Positions 8,766-16,444 of a stretch of DNA of 20,307 nt are shown here, piece by piece. Source of the stretch: a virus. Where the stretch lies: the IMG/VR virus record IMGVR_UViG_3300009104_000150, positions 1 through 20,307 of that record; one strand, written 5' to 3'. The stretch's first letter is position 1, and every line of letters begins with the position of its first letter. The translations under genes and the position numbers were made by a program. The notes beneath the pieces were generated by a model that saw only the letters and a program-made list of their open reading frames with translations, was not told where the DNA came from and ran no database searches.

Positions 8766-10664
8766 CTAAAAACCTCCTACTACCCGTGAGCCGTCTTCAC
8801 TCATTTTTATTTGACCTGTATTCATTATTGCCGATGAACCCTCAATAGGATTATCTGTAGTTCCGGGCATTTGTTCTTTTAAAGAATCTTTTATAGCTTC
8901 AAAATCTATAGTATATTTTTCAGCAGTAAAATTGTGTCTTAATTTGGTAATTAAATATTTACCACTTAAATATTTGTGTTCGGGATGACTTGGTTTTGGT
9001 TGATTTTGTGCTCCTCTTTCCAACTTTGAAGGTGATGGCATTTTAAAATCTATTACATCTCCCACATTTCTACATGATCTTCCAGGTGCTTTAATAAGTA
9101 ATTTTATATTATTAAGTTGTTGTTCTTGAACTATTCGTTGCTGCATCCATTGTTCAACCCTGTTAGGAACAATATTTAATGGACCCTTGGGAGCTCCGTG
9201 TACACTTTTTGAGCCAATGCCACTTGAAAAATGAGGTATTGAATCATGTCCTAAACTTGTAGGATAAAAGGATATGCATGCTTCAGGTGCACCTAAAGCT
9301 TCTTGTTCTATTGTACATAAATTACCATCATCTAAATGTGCAAACTCATCCATAAAAGATTTTCTATCCGCCGCAGTTTTAGTTTTTGGTATAGTTTCCT
9401 CCATACCATTATTATTAACTCTTCGTGATACCGCTTGATCTGCTGGATTAATATATTGAAAATCAACATAATCAAATTTCATCCTAACAAGATCATGTGT
9501 TAATAATTTATTTGCATACATTCCCTTTGTCAAATTTTCTAACACATCAAAATTAGAAGCAAATGAAAATTCTTCAACACCAATAGCTTGCATTCCTGCT
9601 TGTTTTTCCCAGTCCTTCATAGATCCATCTTCTGTTAGATTTTTGGGCCAAACAGTATAAGTTTCTTTACTTCTTGTTTCCGCAAATGAGTACTGTCCTT
9701 CTGCGGGACTTGTTCCCATAGGTTCATCAGGAGGATTAACATATCCTGTACCCCCACCAGCCATTAATGTTTCTAAAGAAATAAAATGATAACCGGTAGT
9801 AGTCTCAAAAAATACAAAACTAGACCCTACCGCATGTTGACCCGCAGATACAGCCCTAGAAGCTAAAAACTGGAAAGCCTTAAATGGTGGTAAATTAGGA
9901 ATAGCTATTTTTGTTAAATTTTTTGTAGGTTCAACAAAAATCTTTTTAGAAGATGTTTTAAAAAATTCTTGATATAATTTTCTAACAACCTGTGAAATTT
10001 TACGTGGTTCATTTGCTTTTAATTGATTAGGTGGTGTAATAGTACTTCTTCTAACTTTAGTTTTACAACTATCAATATATTCTTTTGAAACTCCATGTAA
10101 AGTATATCTGTACATACCTTGAATAGTATCCATTGCAGTTTTGTCAGTCATTTTAACTATTTGAAATTCTAATTTAATTAAACCAGAATTTTCCGAACCA
10201 GAGAAAGGCCCGGGTTCAGGAGGATCATTCTCCACAGAAGTAGCTTCAGGACCCTCTAATGCTAAAACATCGGGCAAGGCCATATCTGGCAAATTTCCTG
10301 TTTTTAATTCTAAAGTAATACGTTCTTCACCCATAATAGGTAAAAATTCTTCAAGACCGGTTCCATCTACAATAGTAATATCCATTTGTAAGGCAGGAGA
10401 AAAAATATCTTCATAGATATTCAAATCAGAAAATGTTTGTCTTAAATCAATATAACCACCTAAGGGTTTATGTGGAGACCATAATCTACATTCCCTAATT
10501 TCATAATCACCCGGAAAATGGGGGAGATTGTCAGGATACTTGGGTTCTTTTAAATTTTTGCTTTTGGCGACAGGTTGTTCCTTGGGCATAGTAATACTAG
10601 ACCCACTTTTCCTACGTAGGAATTGCGCCGCACCAAATTCTTCAAATTCGGATTGCTTTGCCAT
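8766..10664 (-). CDS. gp27: Baseplate hub protein, gp27-like
   Basis: A 632-residue protein whose first third has the hub-type pattern YIDLRQTFSDLNIYEDIFSP (71-90), QMDITIVDGTGLEEFLPIMG and ERITLEL, as in T4-like hub proteins that begin with a tail-tube-like beta domain. The C-terminal domain has GRSCRNVGDVIDFKMP and, further on, SGKYLITKLRHNF, a pattern found in gp27/GpD-type hub proteins where the final barrel contacts the spike. The gene directly precedes gp5, which binds gp27 in the T4 hub. T4 gp27 is shorter (about 390 residues), so this is a larger marine version. Function is known for the family; the exact orthology is inferred. Confidence 0.75.
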   Translation of the reverse strand: MAKQSEFEEFGAAQFLRRKSGSSITMPKEQPVAKSKNLKEPKYPDNLPHFPGDYEIRECRLWSPHKPLGGYIDLRQTFSDLNIYEDIFSPALQMDITIVDGTGLEEFLPIMGEERITLELKTGNLPDMALPDVLALEGPEATSVENDPPEPGPFSGSENSGLIKLEFQIVKMTDKTAMDTIQGMYRYTLHGVSKEYIDSCKTKVRRSTITPPNQLKANEPRKISQVVRKLYQEFFKTSSKKIFVEPTKNLTKIAIPNLPPFKAFQFLASRAVSAGQHAVGSSFVFFETTTGYHFISLETLMAGGGTGYVNPPDEPMGTSPAEGQYSFAETRSKETYTVWPKNLTEDGSMKDWEKQAGMQAIGVEEFSFASNFDVLENLTKGMYANKLLTHDLVRMKFDYVDFQYINPADQAVSRRVNNNGMEETIPKTKTAADRKSFMDEFAHLDDGNLCTIEQEALGAPEACISFYPTSLGHDSIPHFSSGIGSKSVHGAPKGPLNIVPNRVEQWMQQRIVQEQQLNNIKLLIKAPGRSCRNVGDVIDFKMPSPSKLERGAQNQPKPSHPEHKYLSGKYLITKLRHNFTAEKYTIDFEAIKDSLKEQMPGTTDNPIEGSSAIMNTGQIKMSEDGSRVVGGF

Positions 10665-10678
10665 AAAATATTAATCCT

Positions 10679-11257
10679 CTATAGAAGTTTAGTTAGATGT
10701 TCCGACATAATCATAGATGCATATTCTGGTTTAACTATTTTTATATCACGTTTAGCTTCATTTTGTTCCACTTCCCAATCATAATAATATACAATTTCTC
10801 TATCACCATGCTGTAAATCTTTATAAGTATCAAAATCACATTTTATTTTATATGCAGGAATAGGATCCTTTTCACCTTTTGCTTCAACTCTATGTCTAAG
10901 AATACGAACATAATGATGTATTCCTTGTTGTGCAGCTGGAATAGAACCATATTTGTTTTGTATATAAGTAATAAATTCTCTCTGACCCAAAGGCCAACCG
11001 TAAATAGGATCATGTATTTCATTTATAGCAAAAATTAGCCACGTATATTTTACATCTCCATAAAGTTTAACTGAAGTCACATCCGGTCGTTCATTTTCAG
11101 GTATTGAATATGGTAAAAATTGAACAATAGTTTTTTCAAGAACACTTTTTATTTTTGTTCTATTCATAATATCAGTTGCAATTTTTAATTTTGTTGGCTC
11201 TCTTTCACCTGTAATATTATAAGGAATTTTTGGATAATGTGCAAAAAATTCTGACAT
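10679..11257 (-). CDS. gp53: Baseplate wedge protein gp53
   Basis: A 192-residue protein (T4: 196). The diagnostic block is LYGDVKYTWLIFAINEIHDP followed by IYGWPL (about 65-90), parallel to T4 IYGNPQLYWVLLMCNDNYDP and YYGW, and it is followed by a YIQNKYG element. gp53 clamps neighbouring wedges to the hub (known for T4). A ribosome binding sequence AAAAGGA lies 7 nt upstream, within the last codons of gp48, and the genes are 1 bp apart. Gene order gp48-gp53-hub-gp5 supports the call. No anomalies seen. Confidence 0.88.
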   Translation of the reverse strand: MSEFFAHYPKIPYNITGEREPTKLKIATDIMNRTKIKSVLEKTIVQFLPYSIPENERPDVTSVKLYGDVKYTWLIFAINEIHDPIYGWPLGQREFITYIQNKYGSIPAAQQGIHHYVRILRHRVEAKGEKDPIPAYKIKCDFDTYKDLQHGDREIVYYYDWEVEQNEAKRDIKIVKPEYASMIMSEHLTKLL

Positions 11258-11258
11258 A

Positions 11259-12077
11259 TTAATATCCTTTTCTTATAAGACCGCGATGCATTAAGTTTAT
11301 TTCTTGAAATTCTAAAGTTAACTCGGTAGTTACTGGATAATTAGCATCTTCAAAAAACGCAACCGTGTCTTGTGTTGTATAATTTAAACTCAAATCAGTT
11401 AATGCTGATTTACCTATTCTATATAAACCATTACCCGATTTACCATCTTGCGGTTCGCCATTAATAAAAAATGTTATTGTAAACTCATCAGGATATCCAA
11501 ACATGCCAATAGGTGCAATCTGTGAATCTGCATGCGTATGATCTGGATGCATTGCCAATTTAAAAGCTTTTACTATATTAGCAACAGTTTTAGATTCTAC
11601 TCTACTCTTAGGCATCATTTGAAAAGTAAATTTATGTGAACGGTGTGTAGTTGGTCCCTGATATTGTGTAACCATGTGAGGATTTACTGATTTACCTTCT
11701 GCTCTTTGCATAGCTACTTCTGTAACTTCTGGAGTTAAACCTGTTAACAATTCCTTCATAGTATTTTCGAATCCCTTGTTCCAATAAGACATACTTGCTG
11801 CTTTAGCGGATTCACCAATCGCATCCCATGTACCCTCTGCTTTCTGGGCCGCATGTGCGGCCGCCATTCCAGCTTGGCCCAGTTCTAAATTCTTATATTC
11901 AGATTTATAACCCGTACTTAAAGCATCTGGAGGAATATACAATGCTATTTCCAAGGTTGGATTATGAAACTTAAAAGTAGTTCCGCGAAATTCAACCCAA
12001 TGATTTAAACCTCCTCCGGATGCCCCTAATTCTGGTGGCCAATTACCTCTAAATACTTCTTGCTTTTCTCCAGCCAT
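11259..12077 (-). CDS. gp48: Baseplate tail-tube cap protein, gp48-like
   Basis: A 272-residue protein containing the gp48/gp54-type element NPHMVTQYQGPTTHRSHKF (132-150) followed by TFQMMPKSRVESKTV. A tube-like beta domain then has FGYPDEFTITFFINGE and a terminal LTLEFQEINLMHR strand. These pack on the hub and start the tail tube. It is shorter than T4 gp48 (about 364 residues) and gp54 (about 320), so it could equally be the gp54 counterpart; gp48 is preferred because the protein at 13228 is another tube-fold candidate. It is the first gene of the leftward operon, with a TATAAATA late promoter about 42 bp upstream and only a weak ribosome binding sequence. Confidence 0.74.
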   Translation of the reverse strand: MAGEKQEVFRGNWPPELGASGGGLNHWVEFRGTTFKFHNPTLEIALYIPPDALSTGYKSEYKNLELGQAGMAAAHAAQKAEGTWDAIGESAKAASMSYWNKGFENTMKELLTGLTPEVTEVAMQRAEGKSVNPHMVTQYQGPTTHRSHKFTFQMMPKSRVESKTVANIVKAFKLAMHPDHTHADSQIAPIGMFGYPDEFTITFFINGEPQDGKSGNGLYRIGKSALTDLSLNYTTQDTVAFFEDANYPVTTELTLEFQEINLMHRGLIRKGY

Positions 12078-12118
12078 TGATTACTTTCTGATAAATGTTA
12101 ATTCGTTAATATACTATA

Positions 12119-12126
12119 TATTTATA
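12119..12126 (-). promoter_or_regulatory. T4-type late promoter (TATAAATA) for the leftward baseplate operon
   Basis: The minus strand reads TATAAATA, identical to the T4 late-promoter consensus recognised by RNA polymerase with gp55 and gp33. It lies in the 48-bp divergent gap, giving an expected transcript start near 12112-12114 and a leader of about 35 nt before the gp48-like gene. Its last plus-strand base is also the first base of the gp4 start codon. The window itself encodes a gp33-like coactivator. In such AT-rich DNA an 8-bp match can arise by chance, but its place at the head of a long late operon supports it. Confidence 0.65.
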
Positions 12127-12551
12127 TGGCATACAAAGGAAAATTCAGACCACAAAACCCTAAAAAATACAAGGGCGATTATACTAAAATTATTTATCGA
12201 TCTGGTTGGGAATTAAAGTTTATGAACTATCTAGACCGCCAACCCGATGTTATATCTTGGTCAAGTGAAGAGGTTATTATACCATATAAATCACCTATCG
12301 ATAATAGATTTCACAGGTATTATCCCGATTTCTGGGTTAAAACTCTTAAGGGTGAGTCATTAATAGAAATTAAGCCAAAACGACAAACACAACCACCAAA
12401 AGAAAACCCTAAACATAGAAGAAGATATCTAAAGGAAGTAAAAACGTGGGGTATTAATAGCGCAAAATTTGCTGCTGCAGAACAATTTTGTAAATCAAAA
12501 GGATGGGAATGGCGTATAATAACCGATGATGTGTTTAAATTAACTAAATAG
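12126..12551 (+). CDS. gp4: Head completion nuclease gp4
   Basis: A 141-residue protein (T4: about 150) beginning MAYKGKFRPQNPKKYKGD and RSGWELKFMNYLD, closely parallel to T4 gp4 (MAYSGKWVPKNISKYRGD). It has the PD-(D/E)XK-type nuclease core: E29 in GWE, D68 in YYPDFWV, and E81-x-K83 in LIEIKPK. A KETQPP-like stretch follows (KRQTQPP). The protein finishes packaged heads before tail joining (known role in T4); cleavage or repair of the DNA end is the family inference. It is the first rightward gene. No Shine-Dalgarno sequence precedes the ATG. A weak late-promoter-like GATAAATG at 12089-12096 could serve it. Confidence 0.88.
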   Translation: MAYKGKFRPQNPKKYKGDYTKIIYRSGWELKFMNYLDRQPDVISWSSEEVIIPYKSPIDNRFHRYYPDFWVKTLKGESLIEIKPKRQTQPPKENPKHRRRYLKEVKTWGINSAKFAAAEQFCKSKGWEWRIITDDVFKLTK

Positions 12552-12584
12552 TTCTAGTATTTTTAATAACAAAGGAAAATTTAT

Positions 12585-13220
12585 ATGCCTTTACCAGCTA
12601 TACCTGTTGTCGGAGCATTTTTAACTATAGTAACTAATGCTATTAGAGCGGGCATTACTAAAGTACTTCAAAAAACAGCAGGTCAATGGTTTAGATCATT
12701 AGTTAGACAACAAATAGTCTCTAAACTTAAAAGTTATAATGCGCCAGGTAAAATTTTAGCAACTTCTGAAAGGTCTAGCTTTTGGCAATATGGTAGTATG
12801 TATTTCTTTAAGTATGATCCTAAACATAAGGAAACACTTCCTTATTATGATATGTTTCCTTTAGTATTACCAGTTGAAAAATATAGTGATGGTTTTTTAG
12901 GTATAAATTTTCATTATTTATATCCTAAAGAGAGAGCAATATTATTAGATCAACTTATGAGATTTGCTAATAATAAAAATATGGATGAAACAACAAGAAT
13001 AAAATTGTCATATCAAAGTTTAGGTAGTTTTACAAGATATAAAAGAGCAAAACCCTGTTTACATAGATATCTTAATTCATTTATGAAATCACAAATGATA
13101 TTAGTTCCTCCTGCTGATTGGGGTACTGCTTTATTTTTACCAGTAGAAAGATTTAGAAAAATGAATAAAACAGCTGTCTGGGCTGAAAGTGCATCAGCAA
13201 TGAATAAAATAGGAATATAA
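12585..13220 (+). CDS. gp2: Probable DNA end protector protein, gp2-like
   Basis: A 211-residue protein with a hydrophobic N-terminus and a conserved block YGSMYFFKYDPKHKETLPYY, then DMFPLVLP and DGFLGINFHYL (about 69-112). Near the C-terminus it has RYKRAKPCLHRYL and PADWGTALFLPVERF. I recognise this pattern from proteins annotated gp2 in marine T4-like phages. In T4, gp2 shields the ends of packaged DNA from RecBCD. The place next to gp4 matches the T4 order 3-2-4-53. The call rests on remembered family patterns, not on a catalytic motif, so some doubt remains. An AAAGGA ribosome binding sequence lies about 8 nt before the ATG. Confidence 0.6.
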   Translation: MPLPAIPVVGAFLTIVTNAIRAGITKVLQKTAGQWFRSLVRQQIVSKLKSYNAPGKILATSERSSFWQYGSMYFFKYDPKHKETLPYYDMFPLVLPVEKYSDGFLGINFHYLYPKERAILLDQLMRFANNKNMDETTRIKLSYQSLGSFTRYKRAKPCLHRYLNSFMKSQMILVPPADWGTALFLPVERFRKMNKTAVWAESASAMNKIGI

Positions 13221-13227
13221 GGAAAAT

Positions 13228-13851
13228 ATGGCTTTCAATCCATTAGATTTTTTCGCAAAAGTTGATAATAAAGGATCATTAGCCAAGGCTAATAAATTTT
13301 CGGTTCAAGTAATTCCACCTACAACAATGTATTCCGAAGTTCCACGTGGTTCTATTGATTTTTTATGTCATACCGCAGAATTTCCTGGCATGACATTAGC
13401 TTCAACAGAAGATAGATTATATGGTGTAGAAATAGCTAAACCATATGCTACAACTTTTGAAGCAGTTACATTAACATTTTATGTTACTAATGATTTTTCA
13501 ACTAAAATATTTTTTGAAGATTGGATGCGACATATACAACTTCCAAAATCAAAAAATATGAGATATTATGATGATTTTATAGGATCAGTTGAAATATATC
13601 ATTACGCTGAACACATAGTTACACCAGCTCCCGGAATGCACACATATAGAACATTTTTAACTGAAGCTTGGCCGATTACTATACAAGAACATGAACTTAA
13701 TTGGGAAAGCAGTGAAATGATGGAAATTCAAGTTCAAATAAGCTATAGAGATTGGAATAGAATGAGTGCGAGTCAAGATAGCCAAGCAGGAGATCGTTCA
13801 AGAAGTGGATTTATTGGTGGTGGACCCAGAGGGGGTCCCGGCCCACAATAA
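13228..13851 (+). CDS. Tail-tube-fold protein (gp19/gp54 family)
   Basis: A 207-residue protein with the usual tail-tube features: FLCHTAEFPGMTLAST (45-60), YGVEIAKPYATTFEAVTLTF (65-84), YVTNDFSTKIFFEDWMRHI, RYYDDFIGSVEIYHY (112-126) and a final WESSEMMEIQVQISYRDW strand. Such proteins stack as hexamers to form the tail tube or its baseplate-proximal start. No sheath gene is present in the window, so it may be the main tube protein gp19 or the tube initiator gp54; proximity to gp26 and the tape measure slightly favours a baseplate-side role. A Gly/Pro-rich tail (IGGGPRGGPGPQ) extends past the fold. It lies 7 bp after gp2 with a GGAAA ribosome binding sequence. Confidence 0.75.
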   Translation: MAFNPLDFFAKVDNKGSLAKANKFSVQVIPPTTMYSEVPRGSIDFLCHTAEFPGMTLASTEDRLYGVEIAKPYATTFEAVTLTFYVTNDFSTKIFFEDWMRHIQLPKSKNMRYYDDFIGSVEIYHYAEHIVTPAPGMHTYRTFLTEAWPITIQEHELNWESSEMMEIQVQISYRDWNRMSASQDSQAGDRSRSGFIGGGPRGGPGPQ

Positions 13852-13878
13852 CAAATATAATGCATTAAGGAGATTATT

Positions 13879-14610
13879 ATGGCATTACCAAAAGTAGCAA
13901 CAGTTACTTATGAATTGAAGATCCCGTCTACGGGACAAAAAGTTACATATAGACCTTTTCTTGTAAAAGAAGAAAAGATGTTAATGATGGCAGCAGATGG
14001 TCAAGGTGCTTCTATAGGCAAAGCAATAAAAACTGTTTTATCAGCATGTGCTCAAAGTAAAGTAAATATTGATACACTTGCACCATTTGATATTGAATAT
14101 TTCTTTCTTCAACTAAGGGCAAAATCTATTGGCAATGAAATTAAAGTTAGATTACGAAAACCGGGTTCAGTAGATTGTGAAACGGAAGATTGTCAACAGA
14201 TATGTGAAATTGCAATAGATGCAGAAGAAATAAAATTAGATAGAGAAAAAGTATCTGACGGTAAAATAAAAATTACCGAGGATATTGGAATAAAATTAAA
14301 ATATCCCGATATAGATTCAATGCAAAAATTTATTGCAACGGGTAATGATCCGACTACAGATGAAATATTTAAAATAATTTCAGATTGTATTCAATATATA
14401 TGGGAAGGTGATGAAATATTTCAAGCAAAAGATTCTACTAGAGAAGAAATAAATGATTTTATTGAATCACTTAATTCAGAACAATTTGGTAGAGTTAGAA
14501 GTTTTTTTGAAGACATGCCCAAGTTAACTAAAGATGTTACATGGAAATGTTCTAAATGTGAAAAAACTGCTGAAGTAACTCTTCAAGGAATTGACGCTTT
14601 TTTCGCATAG
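13879..14610 (+). CDS. gp26: Baseplate hub assembly protein gp26 (zero-frame product)
   Basis: A 243-residue protein with the gp26-type start LKIPSTGQKVTYRPFLVKEE (13-32) and the LAPFDIEYFFLQLRAKSIGN block (68-87). Cysteines at 100, 105, 109 and a CSKC pair at 224/227 could bind one zinc. T4 gp26 acts in hub assembly with gp51. The start has a strong AAGGAG site. The last codons are TTT TTC GCA TAG, and a -1 slip at this point would extend the protein by 67 residues (see the frameshift entries). The gene lies just upstream of the tape-measure gene, the usual place of tail-assembly chaperones. Both the short and extended products are expected. Confidence 0.82.
   Translation: MALPKVATVTYELKIPSTGQKVTYRPFLVKEEKMLMMAADGQGASIGKAIKTVLSACAQSKVNIDTLAPFDIEYFFLQLRAKSIGNEIKVRLRKPGSVDCETEDCQQICEIAIDAEEIKLDREKVSDGKIKITEDIGIKLKYPDIDSMQKFIATGNDPTTDEIFKIISDCIQYIWEGDEIFQAKDSTREEINDFIESLNSEQFGRVRSFFEDMPKLTKDVTWKCSKCEKTAEVTLQGIDAFFA
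14598..14604 (+). promoter_or_regulatory. Programmed -1 frameshift slippery site (T TTT TTC)
   Basis: Six T followed by C, placed so that the zero frame reads GCT TTT TTC GCA TAG. This is an X XXY YYZ heptamer: both tRNAs can re-pair with TTT TTT after slipping back one base. The zero-frame stop comes 3 bases after the heptamer. The -1 frame then stays open through CGC ATA GCG CTG into the gp51-like frame and ends at 14805-14807. A two-stem structure begins 7 nt downstream. Position near the end of a gp26 gene just before a tape-measure gene matches the conserved chaperone frameshift logic known from lambda G/GT. Confidence 0.8.
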
Positions 14611-14807
14611 CGCTGAGTCACGATTCCCTGGCGAATTACTATAAAACTAATTTCGCCATGATTCAGCATCATAAGTGGAGTCTTAGTGAAATAGAAAACT
14701 TAGTACCGTATGAAAGACAAGTATATGTATTGTTATTACAAAAATGGATTAAAGAAGAAAACGATAGAATAGCTGAACAAAATAGAAAAGCTAAACAAAG
14801 GAAATAA
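14604..14807 (+). CDS. gp51: gp51-like C-terminal extension reached by -1 frameshift
   Basis: Read in the -1 frame after the slippery site, this region gives 67 residues beginning RIALSHDSLANYYKTNFAMI, then QHHKWSLSEIENLVPYERQV and a Lys/Glu-rich helix ending KAKQRK. The fusion would be 309 residues (242 from gp26). The first in-frame ATG (14658-14660) would give only 49 residues. It lacks a Shine-Dalgarno sequence and is buried in the predicted stem, so separate initiation looks poor. The continuous, protein-like sequence upstream of that ATG (SHDSLANYYK) also argues for frameshifting. The TAA stop directly abuts the tape-measure ATG (TAAATG). Role: hub or tube assembly chaperone, as inferred for gp51 and G/GT-type proteins. 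Confidence 0.75.
   Translation, partial: RIALSHDSLANYYKTNFAMIQHHKWSLSEIENLVPYERQVYVLLLQKWIKEENDRIAEQNRKAKQRK
14612..14667 (+). other. RNA structure stimulating the -1 frameshift
   Basis: GCTGAGTCA (14612-14620) pairs with TGATTCAGC (14659-14667) as a 9-bp stem with one G-U. Inside it, GGCGAA (14630-14635) pairs perfectly with TTCGCC (14652-14657), and TTA/TAA extend this by 3 bp past a one-base bulge. The outer stem starts 7 nt after the slippery heptamer, within the spacing usual for -1 frameshift stimulators. The structure lies within the -1 coding frame and includes the first in-frame ATG of the gp51-like region, which would be hidden in the stem. The pairing is seen in the sequence; function is inferred. 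Confidence 0.65.
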
Positions 14808-16442
14808 ATGGCCGAAACACCAGAAGAAAAAAAATTAAGTGAAGTTAGTTTAAAACTTTCACAAATAAATCAAACAGAAGGTGTCGAATTAGGTAATATT
14901 AAGGCCTTAACAAAAACTTTAGTTGATCAAGGTAAAGCCACATTATTGCAACAAGAAGCTGTTGCGGCTGGTGAAGAAGAGGCTAGAAAAGAAGCAGCAA
15001 GAGCTAGAAAAGATAAGGCTGGTGTACAAGATGTTAATGTTCTAAATTGGCAAGAAACAAAAGAAGAAGAAGGTGGAGGATTATTTGATTCATTAAAAGA
15101 GATGTTAGCAATGAAATGGTCAATGGGTGGATTTTCATTAGGTAGTCTATTTAAAAAAGGTGGATTAAAAAAATTATTACTGGGTCTTGGTACTACTTTA
15201 TTTACGGGAATTAAAACAGCATTTGCTTCTGTAGGAACAGGAATAAAAGGATTATTAGGACCCACATTAATGAAATTTTTGAGTCCTATGGCATTAATAA
15301 CTGGACTTGTACTTGCAGTTAAAGACGGTATAACAGCCATGGGTTCAAGTATGGATTGGGGTGTAGGTAAGATTTCTGCTTTTCTGGGAGGATTTTTTGC
15401 GGGAGAAGCTGACGGTGGTATTATGAATATGTTTAAGAATGCTGGTAAATGGGCTTTAATTGGTGCAGGTGTCGGTAGTTTTATTCCCGTTATAGGAACA
15501 CTTCTTGGCGGTCTGGTTGGAATGGTTATAGGTGGTATTCTCGGACTCATTGGCGCAAAGAAAATAGCACAAGCATTTAATGCAGTTGGCGCCTGGCTAT
15601 CTGAAAAATGGTCACAAATTGCAGGATTTGTAAAAGAAATATGGGGTCAATTATCAACGTGGTTTTCTGAACAATGGACTAAAGTAAAAGAATTTTTCTT
15701 TAGCGCCTTATCATGGGCAGGAGAAGGATTATCAGCAGGTTGGTCTAGTCTTTCTGGATTCGTATCAGAAAAATGGGAAGCAGTTAAAAAATGGTTTAGT
15801 GATTTATTAACATTTGAAAGTGAAGGCGGAGAAAAGATAGGAATAGGTGAAAAAATAATAGAATTATTTAAAAAAATACCAGAGAAATTAATTGCTATGT
15901 TTAGAATGGTAGTAGATAAAATAAAAAATTTAATTCCTGGTATGGAAGCTGATACAGAAGCATCAAAATATTGGGGCATTACAGACATTGGAAGTAAAGA
16001 TGTAGATACAGAAGCACTTAAGAAAGCTGTAGAGACAATGGGCCAAGCTGATTTGGCAAAATTGAAAAAAGGATTTAGAGAAGAACAACTTAGTAGTGGA
16101 TTAGATAATGCAAAAGATGTATTTAAAATAATAGAACAAAGAGCTGCACAATTTGCAGCTGGAGGTCCCGTTACTGGTACAGGCCTTGCAATGTTACATG
16201 GAACACCTTCAGCTCCTGAACTAGTATTAGACAATCAAGCCGCAGGAATTTTTGCACAAGCAGCACAAACTCTTGCACAATTACAAAGAAGTAGAATTGA
16301 TTTAAATAATCAGGGTCCGGCGGGATTGCAGATGCCGACAGTTATTAATAATAATAATAATGTAACAAATCAAAGTCAAGGACTCTTGCTGCCACCATCT
16401 GCAGTTAAAGTACAATCAAGTAATAAATTACCTATTGTTTAA
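14808..16442 (+). CDS. gp29: Tail tape-measure protein, gp29-like
   Basis: A 544-residue protein near the length of T4 gp29 (590). It begins with a charged helical region (1-90, many Glu/Lys/Ala), then has long hydrophobic Gly/Leu/Ile stretches at about 120-172 and 213-250 that could cross a membrane. A Trp/Phe-rich helical repeat region follows at about 255-332 (WLSEKW, WFSEQW, SEKWEAVKKWF). The C-terminal FAAGGPVTGTGLAMLHG and APELVLDNQAA resemble the tail end of many tape-measure proteins. It sits directly after the frameshifted chaperone frame, the canonical position. Tape measures set tail length and help DNA cross the membrane. It ends 2 bp before the convergent gp32 gene. Confidence 0.82.
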   Translation: MAETPEEKKLSEVSLKLSQINQTEGVELGNIKALTKTLVDQGKATLLQQEAVAAGEEEARKEAARARKDKAGVQDVNVLNWQETKEEEGGGLFDSLKEMLAMKWSMGGFSLGSLFKKGGLKKLLLGLGTTLFTGIKTAFASVGTGIKGLLGPTLMKFLSPMALITGLVLAVKDGITAMGSSMDWGVGKISAFLGGFFAGEADGGIMNMFKNAGKWALIGAGVGSFIPVIGTLLGGLVGMVIGGILGLIGAKKIAQAFNAVGAWLSEKWSQIAGFVKEIWGQLSTWFSEQWTKVKEFFFSALSWAGEGLSAGWSSLSGFVSEKWEAVKKWFSDLLTFESEGGEKIGIGEKIIELFKKIPEKLIAMFRMVVDKIKNLIPGMEADTEASKYWGITDIGSKDVDTEALKKAVETMGQADLAKLKKGFREEQLSSGLDNAKDVFKIIEQRAAQFAAGGPVTGTGLAMLHGTPSAPELVLDNQAAGIFAQAAQTLAQLQRSRIDLNNQGPAGLQMPTVINNNNNVTNQSQGLLLPPSAVKVQSSNKLPIV

Positions 16443-16444
16443 AA

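Noticed and set aside
12902-12909. TATAAATT on the plus strand as a late promoter
   Set aside because: It is inside the gp2-like coding sequence with no gene start suitably placed downstream.
14927-15550. Long open frame on the minus strand inside the tape-measure gene
   Set aside because: It is antisense to a clear coding gene, is Pro/Ser/Asn-rich in a way typical of reversed AT-rich codons, and has no start signals or family features. The same applies to 15647-16234.
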